The translations under genes were made by a program, and so were the position numbers. Below the pieces are notes generated by a model. That model searched no databases. It was not told the origin of the DNA and saw only the letters and a list, made by a program, of their open reading frames with translations. DNA of 64,000 nucleotides from Aspidiotus rigidus (taxonomy: Eukaryota; Arthropoda; Insecta; Hemiptera; Diaspididae), in NCBI GenBank assembly GCA_035079385.1, contig JAVHKY010000001.1, forward strand, positions 7,503,501 to 7,567,500, read 5' to 3'. Numbering within the stretch: position 1 is the first letter of the stretch; every line of letters begins with the position of its first letter. Positions 38,041 to 49,281 of the stretch are shown in pieces.

Positions 38041-39920
38041 CTTAATATATCTGCTCAGGTCTAACACATCATCAGATATATGTACAACACCCTGTAGCCT
38101 GATACTAGAACTATATAGGCTAACTGAATTAAACTTTCTTATGTGTCTATGGTTTCATATTTTTGACCTATGAGGCAGCAATCCAGGAGTCGTTCGTATT
38201 TATGTAAGTCAAAGCCACCCTCACTGTCTTACTTCATTAAAAATTCAAAATTTCTATTTGAAAATTTTGCCTACGCAATAAGTTCAAGATCCCACTTCTT
38301 CTCACGTTAATGGATCTTTTCATATTAGAATAACTACTTATTCTTATAGTTGCAGCAGGGAGGAGTCGCCACTGCACTGTGGATTCCCTTTTTTTTTTTT
38401 TCTTTGCTAATATTATATCACCTAGATTGCAAACTCATATTTTAATATCCACAACCTTTAAATTAGAGTTGTATGACTAATCTCGTGCGAAATTGTTCGA
38501 GACTGTAGCTGAAATTAGGTATATTCAGGAGAACCTAGATACTAACATACCCCTTGCTGAATGTCCATGGGAAAAAAATAAACGTTGTGAAGATATGAAC
38601 AAAATTCAATTGTATGGTATCATGATCATTACTTACTTACTGGCTTGTTTTTGCTTTTCCTTCTTCCATTTGTATAATATGAGCATACACGTACAGATGA
38701 TATAACCTAGTTTACTTTTATATCACGACTCCTCTTTTAGAAGCGTAGGGTCGTATGAGCACCTGTGCTTGTTTCTCTCTAACGCCAGAAGATCGAGTAT
38801 CGTTTTCAATGATCCTGACATTTTCTTTTAGCAAATATTGAATTCGATTCATTCTATTCTACGACAATTCACAGGTACATTCTTAGAACGCAAGTTTTGT
38901 TTCGTGGAGTAAAATAAAGAATAGAATACGATATCGATTATCGTTTGGTTGCACATTTAATGAAGCCCTCAGATCGAGGTTAGCGTCCTCGGTGAATTGG
39001 CAAACGCACGAGATTCCACTCGGGAACCAATTTAAGCACGATAGTGAATTTTATCTGCATAAACGAGCGAATATTCGTGCACACCAAGAAATAAACAGGA
39101 TACGAGGATCTCGTTAAAATGAAAAGCGTGAGAAATAAAAGCTTGACAATTTGAGAATATTGACTGTGAACCGCAGCAAATAAATCATTACAATTCTCAA
39201 TCTTCGGATATTAGCTTCCAGTCGTATAGTTCGTACGAATTTCGTGAATCGAACACTTGAAATTATGAAGGGAGGAAAAAAAAAGAGAAAGAAGTTAAAT
39301 AAATCGACGAAGACTCTTGGAAAATATAAACCGAGTAATATAACTTTTCCATCAATGATACGTACCGGTACTTTCAAATCCGCGCACTAGGAGTTTTTTC
39401 ACGCAACTCATCTTTCTCGTATAAGGTTTCGATACCTAGGCTTATGTCGAGTGTTTTTAATTTTTCGAACACATTCCACTTCATATAATACAACTTCGAG
39501 ACCAAGCGAGTGTTCTATGTATGTTGGACCTTCAAAATAAAAAAAAAAAAAAAAAAAATACTGTGTTTCTTTCATAAAGTTGAACGAGGAATGTTGGAAC
39601 CTGTTCTACGGGGCGAATTCGTTTTTGATAGGTAGTGAGAATTACCTTTCTGGAAAATTGTGATCCCAGAAAGGACAAGGCTTGTGACCTACTTGGGTAC
39701 TTGGAAAATTGACCATCGGTACGCGAGAACTGGGAAAAAAAAAGAGAAAATAGGAGATTTCGGGGAGTTTGAAAAACGTCAGCTTTAAGCTAGTGATTGA
39801 CGAGGAGAGGGACTGAAAGCAAATGGAGTCGATTTCCAAACTATGGAGGAGGTTGTCTTGGCTGAACGATAGGGCTCGCCCCTTGAAAAGTGTGAACCCA
39901 GCCAAGAAACATGTAACATA

Positions 39921-40668
39921 AACGAAAAAACGAATACTCTAAAGGGAGAGTAAACAAATGCAAACCGCAGAAAATAAAAACGAAGGGAGCGCTTTCGGTT
40001 AAACAACCATCTTCAGACCTGAAATGAAAGCAACTGACGAACGAATGAGAAGGAAGAGGTATTAAGATCGTCCGAACGAGAAATCACGGTGTGAATCATA
40101 AACCTGTTCGATCAAGCCATCTTCCGGAATGTACGAGTTGAGTATAGTGATACCGTCAGTGTTGAGGTGACGCATTATCTCTATATTCTCGAGGGCGATA
40201 CGCTTACGGTAGGAATTCTCCTAATGGAGGAGCTTTTCGGATCCCTCGCGGAAACTGTGGCCACTGTTAATCAAATGATCAGCGAAAGCTGACTCCCCTA
40301 AGCGTCCCTTCTTCCAAGACTTCAGGTGCTCAGCTACTCTAACTTTCATCTGGCGGCTGGTCTCACCAATATAAAAGCCTCCACAATCCCCACATTCCAT
40401 CTTATAAACACCACTCCTCTCATCAACCGGTATGGGATCCTTCAGTCTCACAAACAACCTCTTAACTGTGGTATGGTTGTAAAACGCGGGTCTGAAACCA
40501 AACGGGCGAATGCTTTCATTTCAGGTCTGAAGATGGTTGTTTAACCGAAAGCGCTCCCTTCGTTTTCATTTTCTGCGGTTTGCATTTGTTTACTCTCCCT
40601 TTAGAGTATTCGTTTTTTCGTTTGATGGATAGCCGTAACCTTAAGGAACGGATTCGTTTAATTCGTTT
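39921..40668 (-). mobile_element. short Penelope-like element with inverted LTR-like ends and 14-bp target duplication
   Basis: The direct repeat aaacatgtaacata at 39907-39920 and 40669-40682 flanks 748 bp. Arms of 112 bp (39921-40032 and 40511-40622) are inverted and nearly identical (one mismatch seen). A 46-nt tail follows the right arm only. Between the arms, minus-strand sequence from 40457 encodes a GIY-YIG nuclease (RSGVYKMECGDCGGFYIGET, then RVAEHLKSW and ADHLINSGH) but no RT. It is therefore a 5'-truncated PLE that kept its complete termini. Each arm contains one hammerhead-like motif (39987-40016 minus and 40527-40556 plus). Near-identity of the arms suggests a recent insertion. Confidence 0.9.
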
Positions 40669-41516
40669 AAACATGTAACATATCCAAAATGAAGATGAGG
40701 TAAAGAACAGGGGAAATACGTAGATGGGAATAAGATTAGAAGATAAAGAGAACAAATTTTGAAAGAAAAGAGACCATTACGTTTAAAGAACATTTTGTGG
40801 ACTAAATTCAAAGATAAAGAACCGTGACACAGAACATGTCTCCTTGAGAGACACTTGGTAAAGCATTTTATGTGACTATTTCATGCAATTGATTTTATTG
40901 ATCATTCATATTGAATCGATTCTTGCTATGATGGCAGTATTTCTTAGCTCAGTAGATACATAGTATTCTATATGTCAGGCTGATTAGCTGAAGGGCTCAT
41001 TCTCAGCCTTGTGCAGGGGTAATGTATTATATTATGTTAGACTAATTAGCTCACTCGCTCCTTTTGTTTGCCTCCTCTTTCTTTGTCCCTATAATTTACT
41101 GCATATTAGAAGTATGTTAGGCTAGATATCTGAATCTAGTCTAGCCTAGTATATTAGAGGCTGACTATGAAGGAGTAAAAGTCAAAGTTATAGTCTAGTA
41201 TAGCCTAGTGTGCCCATCAGGACATCGTTGAATGTCAATGCCACTGTAGAAGGTCTTTCAAAAAGTAGAACATATAGGAAATCTTATCATAGATAAATTT
41301 TGGGGAAATATTAAAAAGAACGCGAGGTAAAGTAGTTATAAACGCGAAGATGGTGTACGGTAAAAATAATTTGTACAGCGCGATTTGATAAGAAATTCAC
41401 GCGATGGCGCGCGAACAGCATTTTTAATTACAGGAACGCGAATTATAAATCACATAAAATTCAATAGGGCTAATTCTGTTGTATATTTTTTTATTTTCAA
41501 AAATTCTATAGCTGCG

Positions 41517-42030
41517 ACTCTTCATTAAAGTAGTTCAAAAGTGGTCGGACCGCTGTGACCTAGATTCTGTGAATGGTATAACATTTGTGAAGACTCCCAG
41601 TATCCCATTAAAGTTGTGGACATCTGCCTACCAATGGGCAAGTCAGAACCGCACAGTTCTCCAAAGAACCGTCGGATAGGACACACACTTTTTTGTTTCT
41701 TCCTCCACAATGAAGAAGCCCCTTCACGGCGAAAGTAGATATTAGCCACTTTTGAAAAACAACGAGGGAAGTGGACAACATTTTGAAGTTTCAAGGAGTT
41801 GAACTTTGGAATTTGGGGCATATAGTTGAACTCTGTACGCCCTGAAGAAGCAACGTGCACGTGCCCGGCCTTTTTTAAAAATAATGAATGCAAACATTCC
41901 CTTGGAATGAAAATCCGCCTGAAATTAGTGGACGTCCCACCCGCAGCCAAACAAATTCCATTGGGCCAGAAAAGAAAAAGAGGTCACCCTTTGAAGGCCA
42001 AACGAGCCCTTATGACGCATTAATAATATT
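41517..42030 (+). pseudogene. MULE-type transposase fragment with SWIM zinc finger
   Basis: Broken + frames read KVVQKWSDRCDLDSVNGITF and then, after frameshifts and stops, EEATCTCPAFFKNNECKHSL followed by LGQKRKRGHPLKAKRAL. C-x-C-x(n)-C-x-H with a KRKRGRP-type basic tail is the SWIM domain at the C-terminus of many MULE transposases. The DDE core was not found here. Confidence 0.6.
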
Positions 42031-42291
42031 TTTCTTTGTTTTTTTTTTTGTCTATGAACTTAATGTACTGCACTATATTAATATCGCGTTCGTTTTTTTT
42101 TTCTTCTCGTTTGAAACCTATTGCGTCTCGTGCATTTTTTAAAAATATCTTTAATTTAATTATTTTTGCGTTCAAATTTTGTAATACTGTGCCAGAGTTT
42201 TTTTCCTTGTAATATCATCTATTTTTTGCGTGATTATCTGTTCTTTTCGCGTGCCGAAAAATGCATGCCTAAATTTTCTGAGGCGCCCTCC

Positions 42292-42505
42292 TATTGTATA
42301 AAACTCGAGAGTCAAAATTATTCCGAGTCCCTCTCCTGTCATACATAGCTCGAGGGTCTCCCAGTCCCCCACCTATCATATATAACTTCGAGGTAGAAAT
42401 TATTCTCAAGTCCTCTCCTATCATATACAGCTCAAGAGTCAACATTTTTCCAATTCTCCCTCCTATAATATGTAGCTTGGAGGTCAAAATTTTTCAAGTC
42501 TCCCC
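42292..42505. repeat. 45-bp satellite block, inverted and decayed
   Basis: Four to five diverged monomers in the opposite orientation to the large array (aactcgagagtcaaaattat, cctatcatatataacttcg, tcaagtccc phrases). Confidence 0.75.
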
Positions 42506-42903
42506 CTCCCCGCCGCTAGCCCTCGTGGACACGAATGTTTTTTGAAAGTGCCCCCTAACAAGAGGGATAGCGGGTTCCCCGCTAATACGCAACAGTAAAC
42601 GTCTCTTGAAGCCTCTCTCACAATCTTCTGATTTATATAAAAATAAATTATTGAATAAATTAAATTATTAAGTAAATAAAAAGCAAACTTTTTCCAAGTC
42701 CATTTTGTCTGGACGTTAGATATCAGGTGTTGAAAGTCAGATGACGTACGGCACATTAAAAAAAAAAAAAAAAAAACATAGAACAGGGGAAATTTTGCTT
42801 TTTTTCTTGAGCTATAATTATAATAGGAGGAAATTTAATTCATTCATTTATACTGTATTTTATTTATCTATTTTTTTTAAATTTATTTATTAATTTATTA
42901 TTT

Positions 42904-42950
42904 AGTTCCTTTCTTTCTTTCTTTCTTTCTTTTTTTCTTTCTTTCTTTAT
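42904..42950. repeat. (CTTT)n microsatellite
   Basis: About 45 bp of ctttctttcttt with one interruption. Confidence 0.9.
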
Positions 42951-45033
42951 ATTATAGGAAGGCAAGTCCCCTATCATATATATGTATAATATTATATAAT
43001 AGGGAGGATTTGAAACATTTGGAATTCTTGCCTTTATAATGTATAATATAAGGGAGATTTTGGAAAATTGATGTTTTCTCAATTCAGTTCCACACTACCC
43101 TAGAGGTCAAATGATGATGCGTTTTTTTTATGGTGGTTTCCCCGATAGGGCCTATAAACCTCATTACTAAAACAAATTTGACCAATAGAGCAGGTTTCCT
43201 ACGGCCCTTGTTTATAACATTGTTAAGGAAACCTCAATTTTCCAAGTCTTTAAAGTAGGTGAAGGTAACTAATGTCGTCATCAAGCGTGCTAAGAACTGT
43301 GACAATTCTCCAAACACTATCAAAATGTGTGTTAGCTCCAATAATTATAGAGAAAGCTTAGTATGGCGGCAAGATGAACTACTTAGCCCAACAAACAGTG
43401 CACAAAGCCTATAATGTCAGACCTAGTATAGCCAAACTCTCTGGTTGTTCTTCAATAAGTCCATCGAGCGCGTTGTAAGTTTGTTTTCTACAGTGTACAC
43501 AGTCTCATAGTTTTATTCTGCTTTTTAAAAAATTGTAAAAAAATCGGGAATCAATGCAGAGAGCTGAAACTTGGCCTGAAAATTGAATTTATTTGAATCT
43601 AATATGTAGTACATACTACAGTATAAAGTTTGAAAAGAATTATTTTTCTAAGTAAATTTCTCAATTTTCTATAATCCTTAAAAAAATTCAGCATAACTAG
43701 GGTACCTACGGTAATACCGTGCTAACAGCAGGGTACGGAAGGATATGCTGAACAGAGACTAAGATTGTTGCAAACCTAGCGGAATTTTGTGTCAACTACC
43801 GAATTTTAAGAGACATAATTTTTACATAGTGTCAATACCTTTATAATGTACCATGGGCCATGATGAAGGTAGAGGATACCGGTCCCAAAGTGGGGAGGGC
43901 CGAAATTCTTTCAAGTTCCTAGTCAAGGTCACTGATGATGTCATCTAGTGTGATAGAAAACCGTGACAGTTTTTCCACGAGTAGTCCTAGTCTTGAAAGC
44001 CAAAAAGAATGTAATCAAGTGTTTGGAAAGAGAGAAATAATTGTGGAAAATGAAAAAGACAAACCAGGTGAAAACAGTATATAAAGGCTGAAGAAAATTT
44101 GGAAATGTGGAGAAAATTATGTAATAAAAGGGCAGGAGATTTGATTTTGGAATTTTTCTGTTCAGTTTCTCTTCTGAACTTCAAATTCCAAAATCAGAGA
44201 AGCCCGCTTCCTTGTTCAGAGCTTGAAACTTGAAGTTGTATAGTCATGAGGGTCGACCAAAAACTTTTGCCATTGAACAGCGGAAGACGGACATTTCCAT
44301 GAAATACCCTTCTGTGATATCGACAGGCTCCGTCAAAGTTTTTGTAATGTTCTAATTTTGAACTTCGAATACAAATAAGTAGTAAAAATCATTGAAGTCG
44401 CGTGGCATCAGAATATTTTCGATTCTGAATTCACTGAGTTTTGATTAGGATTGAGTCATTGTTCATTTTACTAGTGATGCGTTGTGCATTATTTAAAGAA
44501 CGCATTTCATGAACAAAATGTACAAGATGTGACACTTCCCGTTATTTATATAATATGGAGATACTACGGACTGATACAAATATGAATATATAAGTCGCCG
44601 CGTGCACTTGAACGAACTTATGCAGTATACTCTACATTCGTACTGTAAATATACTCTATTACCATCACCTTTACATTAGACATCCATAATCTCATTTCGT
44701 ACATAAAGCTTGAGGCTTGGGACTGCTTTCTCAATATAATTGTAACGCTCGATTGGAGAGATTTTCCAGGATTTGCTCTCGAGAAGGATGCTTACAAAAC
44801 GATACGATAGTCTTTACATTCTTTAAAAAGGAAAATACCTTCATGAAAAAAATAAATAAATAAATAATATTGTAAAAATGATGGAATGCAAAATTATCAT
44901 TACAAGCTACTACCATATTTGTAATATAAGAAGGATGCCATGCACTAACGCGGAACATCGCATCGTCTGCTTCTAAAGAGAGCTTATTTTATTTTCTCGA
45001 GCTAATAGCAACGTTTTATTGTGTTTCTTAAAG

Positions 45034-45125
45034 GTATTTGATTGTCGCAGTGTTACCACGACGAGCAACATGTTCGAAGCTATTTGTAATCATATAAAAT
45101 ATAGCACAAATAAAGGAAATATAAG
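45034..45125 (+). CDS. NOS: nitric oxide synthase oxygenase exon (short)
   Basis: A 92-bp exon after a tttcttaaag acceptor, before a gtaagg donor. It encodes [20 protein letters not shown] followed by [10 protein letters not shown], plus the first two bases of Arg. This is the NOS segment immediately after SKLQ, so it fills the gap between the exons at 18618 and 45902. It has no ATG-initiated frame of its own length and is easily missed by ORF searches. Phase 0 in, phase 2 out. Confidence 0.96.
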
Positions 45126-45901
45126 GTAAGGAACATTTTATATTGACTACATATAATAATAGACAGATGAATGACTCATTTCCTGCATTGTATAGCTATA
45201 GATTATTATATGCTAATATGATCGAATATGATATTTGAACATGACGACAAAACTTGTGAGAGATTTCAAAAAAGTTACCAAATTCACTTTAAAATTTGTA
45301 TCCCTTCCGGGAAAATCGCTCGATCTTTCAAATTTTACTCGATTTATTATACTGAAATTTAGAGCTAATTCCGAAAAAATAATTTAATGACCCCAGGAAG
45401 TTTCAGAATGAAAGAATTTTTGAACTTTTATTCCAAAAACTTGGCAAATTGGTTGATTTTGGCACATTTTGGTTCATAATTCGGCCCAGAAAAGTCGAGG
45501 AATGTTCGGTCTAGGCTCAAATTGTGAATCAAACTGAGATACAATTGTACCAGAATAAATTTAGTACGAATCCCCATTCAATTTTTGACGACGTTATTTT
45601 GGCACACCCAGTAAAGCCTAGTATAGCCTTCAAGTCATATCGTCTATAGAGCATAGCGCTTCGACGTCACCAACTCATGACGTCATTTTTGTTTTGCCGT
45701 TTCGTTTGGCAAATTTAAGAGACTTATCCGTGTGAAAAATTTCTATGAATTCTCGAGCTGTACTGCTTTTTATGCAATTTAGTCAGTACTCGTATCAATA
45801 TCAGTGCTTCAGTGCTACTATTGATAGACCGAAAACGCTCGCCCTCCATCATTGATATAATCAGTAGGCGTATAATATTAATAGATTTTCATGTACTACA
45901 G
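45126..45901 (+). other. NOS intron, 776 bp
   Basis: gtaagg donor and tactacag acceptor. No repeat with clear ends was identified. The phrase gcctagtatagcc appears near 45615, as in other places of the window. Confidence 0.85.
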
Positions 45902-46043
45902 GTCCGCAATTACCATTTTCGCTCAGCGCACAGACTGTCGTCATGACTTTCGGGTCTGGAACCCACAAATTATATCTTATGCTGGATATCAACGGACGGA
46001 TGGCTCAATCCTCGGCGATCCAAGCACTGTCGAATTCACCGAA
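45902..46043 (+). CDS. NOS: nitric oxide synthase oxygenase exon
   Basis: One base completes Arg from the previous exon, then 47 codons follow: [20 protein letters not shown], then [20 protein letters not shown] and STVEFTE. The donor gtacgt is at 46044. This is the core NOS block around TIFPQRTD and RVWN. The residue after TIF is Ala where, from memory, most NOS proteins have Pro. Leaves in phase 0. Confidence 0.97.
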
Positions 46044-46733
46044 GTACGTATAATTGCACAGATACATGTTATTGTGATATGTACATGGAAATCGTCAACT
46101 TCCAGACCTTGGTAGAGAACAGAAAAATAAAATTTCATTCCTAATAGTATAGATGATAAAATGTTGGAATTTTTTCTTGGTCTATTTTCGCCATCTCTTC
46201 TTTTCGAGGCTTTTTATGAAGTATAAAGACGCCTCAAGATGAGGAGGAGGAAAAATATTTGTGGCAAAGCCAGAGCTGCAAAACGCTACTCGTGAGATCT
46301 TAGTAGGCTTATAGCGGTTCAAAACTCTGAAGAAAGAAAAATACACGCCTTTACGTATAGCAGAAGCCTGTCTGAATTTTTGGTTGAGTGCTTGACCCTC
46401 TCTCAGTTAGTAGGGCATACCTCTGTAGTGGTCACTTTACGAACATTGGATTGCACAGCGCTTGGGTCAACATCAGTACCAAAGAAAAACTGAAGCCGAC
46501 CTTCTGGCCACGGACGTAATGACCAGAAACGTGGATCCCGGTACCAATTAGGGACCATTTGAGGGGGATTCGACTAGTTTACCGAGCGATTTTTCACCGA
46601 GTAAGTCTTTTTGAAGGAATGTACACATCACCGATAGGAAAATTCACGTGTCAGTTTTTTTTCCCCAATGTCAGGAAAGTTCATCTTCCTTTTATGAGTC
46701 CACCGCCGACACCGACGACGAAATTCACCTTTT

Positions 46734-48473
46734 TAACAGGGAACCTGTTTTATGGGGGGCTATTTGAGAAATCTGGCGCCCGCCGTCCGCCGTGCGCCGT
46801 GCGCCGTCCAGCGAAAAACTTAGAAAAATTTCGACCCTCGAGCCATATATGATAGGAGAGGGACTTAGAAAAATTTCGACTCTCAAGCTATATATGATAG
46901 GAGGGGGACTTGGAAAAAATTTCGACTCTCGAGCTATATATGATAGGAGAGGGACTTGGAAAAATTTCGACTCTCGAGCTATAGATGATAGGAGGGGAAC
47001 TTAGAAAAATTTCGACTCTCGAGCTATATATGATAGGAGGGGGACTTGGAAAAATTTCGACTCTCGAGCTATATATGATAGAAGAGGGACTTAGAAAAAT
47101 TTCGACTCTCGAGCCATATATGATAGAAGGGGGACTTAGAAAAATTTCGACTCTCGAGCCATATATGATAGAAGGGGGACTTAGAAAAATTTCGACTCTC
47201 GAGCTATATATGATAGGAGGGGGACTTGGAAAAAATTTCGACTCTCGAGCTATATATGATAGGAGAGGGACTTGGAAAAATTTCGACTCTCGAGCTATAG
47301 ATGATAGGAGGGGAACTTAGAAAAATTTCGACTCTCGAGCTATATATGATAGGAGGGGGACTTGGAAAAATTTCGACTCTCGAGCTATATATGATAGAAG
47401 AGGGACTTAGAAAAATTTCGACTCTCGAGCCATATATGATAGAAGGGGGACTTAGAAAAATTTCGACTCTCGAGCCATATATGATAGAAGGGGGACTTAG
47501 AAAAATTTCGACTCTCGAGCTATATATGATAGGAGGGGAACTTAGAAAAATTTCGACTCTCGAGCTATATATGATAGGAGGGGGACTTGGAAAAATTTCG
47601 ACTCTCGAGCTATATATGATAGAAGAGGGACTTAGAAAAATTTCGACTCTCGAGCCATATATGATAGAAGGGGGACTTAGAAAAATTTCGACTCTCGAGC
47701 CATATATGATAGGAGAGGGACTTAGAAAAATTTCGACTCTCGAGCTATATATGATAGGAGGGGAACTTAGAAAAATTTCGACTCTCGAGCCATATATGAT
47801 AGGAGAGGGACTTGGAAAAATTTCGACTCTCGAGCTATAGATGATAGGAGGGGAACTTAGAAAAATGTCGACTCTCGAGCTATATATGATAGGAGGGGGA
47901 CTTGGAAAAATTTCCATTCTCGAGCTATATATGATAGGAGGGGGACTTGGAAAAATTTCGACTCTCGAGCTATATATGATAGGAGGGGGACTTGGAAAAA
48001 TTTCGACTCTCGAGCTATATATGATAGAAGAGGGACTTAGAAAAATTTCGACTCTCGAGCCATATATGATAGAAGGGGGACTTAGAAAATTTCGACTCTC
48101 GAGCCATATATGATAGAAGGGGGACTTGGAAAAATTTCGACTCTCGAGCCATATATGATAGGAGAGGGACTTAGAAAAATTTCGACTCTCGAGCTATATA
48201 TGATAGGAGGGGAACTTAGAAAAATTTCGACTCTCGAGCTATATATGATAGAAGGGGGACTTGGAAAAATTTCGACTCTCGAGCCATATATGATAGGAGA
48301 GGGACTTAGAAAAATTTCGACTCTCGAGCTATATATGATAGAAGGGGGACTTGGAAAAATTTCGACTGTCGAGCTATATATGATCTAGGCTTCCTTGAAT
48401 TTTCAATACCAAATCTCATTCGAATCATAAAACAGGTTCCCTGCGTTCCTCGTTTAACTTCGTTAAGGAAGCC
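46734..48473. mobile_element. R3 element carrying the 45-bp satellite array
   Basis: Starts with repeat B (aacagggaacctgttttatg plus GGGGGGC) and ends with repeat A' (ttccctgcgttcctcgttta then cttcgttaaggaagccg). The same ends border satellite blocks near 32 kb and 34.8 kb. The family's class is unknown. Confidence 0.6.
46818..48384. repeat. 45-bp satellite array, about 35 monomers, with higher-order structure
   Basis: The monomer is ggacttagaaaaatttcgac, then tctcgagctatatatgatag, then gaggg (45 bp). Because 45 is a multiple of three, long open frames run on both strands (237 codons minus, 179 plus) and read as 15-residue repeats. These are by-products. Variant monomers recur in a fixed order: a seven-monomer block of 316 bp (7 x 45 + 1, the extra A breaking the frame) begins at 46985 and again at 47301, and its first five monomers begin again at 47526. 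Confidence 0.95.
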
Positions 48474-49281
48474 GTATTCAATCAGCTGTTCGATTTTTAT
48501 TTGATGCTTTGATATACCAAATTTTATTTATAAAATTATTTAAATAAATGATAATTTAATAAAGAAAATTTATTTAATTATATTTTTAATATTTATAAAT
48601 CAAATTAAAAAATTGTATTTTATCATCTATAATTATAATTTTTAATTTATTATATCAATTCATTTATTTAAAATTTTGTTAAAAATTTTAATAAATAATT
48701 TTTATTTCAATAATAATGATTTAAATATTATATTAATTTGAATTATTTTATTTTATTTATTTTCTTTTTTCAAAAATGAATATAATTAAAATATAAAAAT
48801 AGATAATACTTGAAAATATAAAAAATGATATCAAATTTAATTTTATTATATAAAATATCGAAACTAAAATTATTAAATTAATTTTTTATTATTATCAAAC
48901 TTGAATTAAACTGATTAATTAACTTCACTAATACAAATCTAATCAAATTTTGTCGGTGAACTTACCATGTGGTGAACCACCACTTCCATCAGGTAAATTA
49001 TCTGTAGGTGAACTTTCTGTGGGTGCATATTAATATTGGTGAATTTTTTTAGGTGAAAAATCTTTCGGTGAAACATCCTAGTCCTTATTTGAGGTATGAG
49101 TTTCCGCTTTCCGACTCAGTCAAAATATGTTTAAGTAAAGGAAAATGAATTAATCAACTACAGTTGAGTATTTGTTGGCTGAATCCCAAATGAACGAGAT
49201 CCGTTTTTGTGTTTGTATTTAGTTTCTTTGTTCAATATGATCTGAATTCAGTTCAAACATCTCTTATCGAAACTCATGAGA

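Larger units (their letters stand above)
18781..45033 (+). other. NOS intron, about 26.3 kb
   Basis: Bounded by gtaagt at 18781 and a pyrimidine-rich tttcttaaag acceptor ending at 45033. The exons on either side join in phase 0 and continue the NOS oxygenase fold without a gap. The identifiable content is transposon and satellite sequence listed separately. The stretches 18890-20130, 27000-29990, 38100-39590, 40690-41510 and 42510-45030 hold nothing I can identify beyond short simple repeats and a few agcctagtatagcc-type phrases. Confidence 0.9.
46565..49086. mobile_element. candidate DNA transposon with TTCACC subterminal repeats
   Basis: The left end (46565-46735) and right end (48950-49086, inverted) both carry several TTCACC motifs and a shared gatttttcacc segment. 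Direct repeats atttgagg at 46557-46564 and 49087-49094 fit an 8-bp target duplication. The body holds the R3/satellite insertion and a very AT-rich block (48480-48940). No transposase was seen. The ends match only loosely, so the exact limits are uncertain. Confidence 0.5.

Noticed and set aside
46818..48384. CRISPR-like regular repeats
   Set aside because: Monomers are contiguous with no spacers, and the host is eukaryotic. This is a satellite array.
46792..48388. Long open frames on both strands (up to 237 codons) with 15-residue repeats
   Set aside because: They arise because the 45-bp satellite monomer is divisible by three and lacks stops in several frames. No start context or family similarity was seen.
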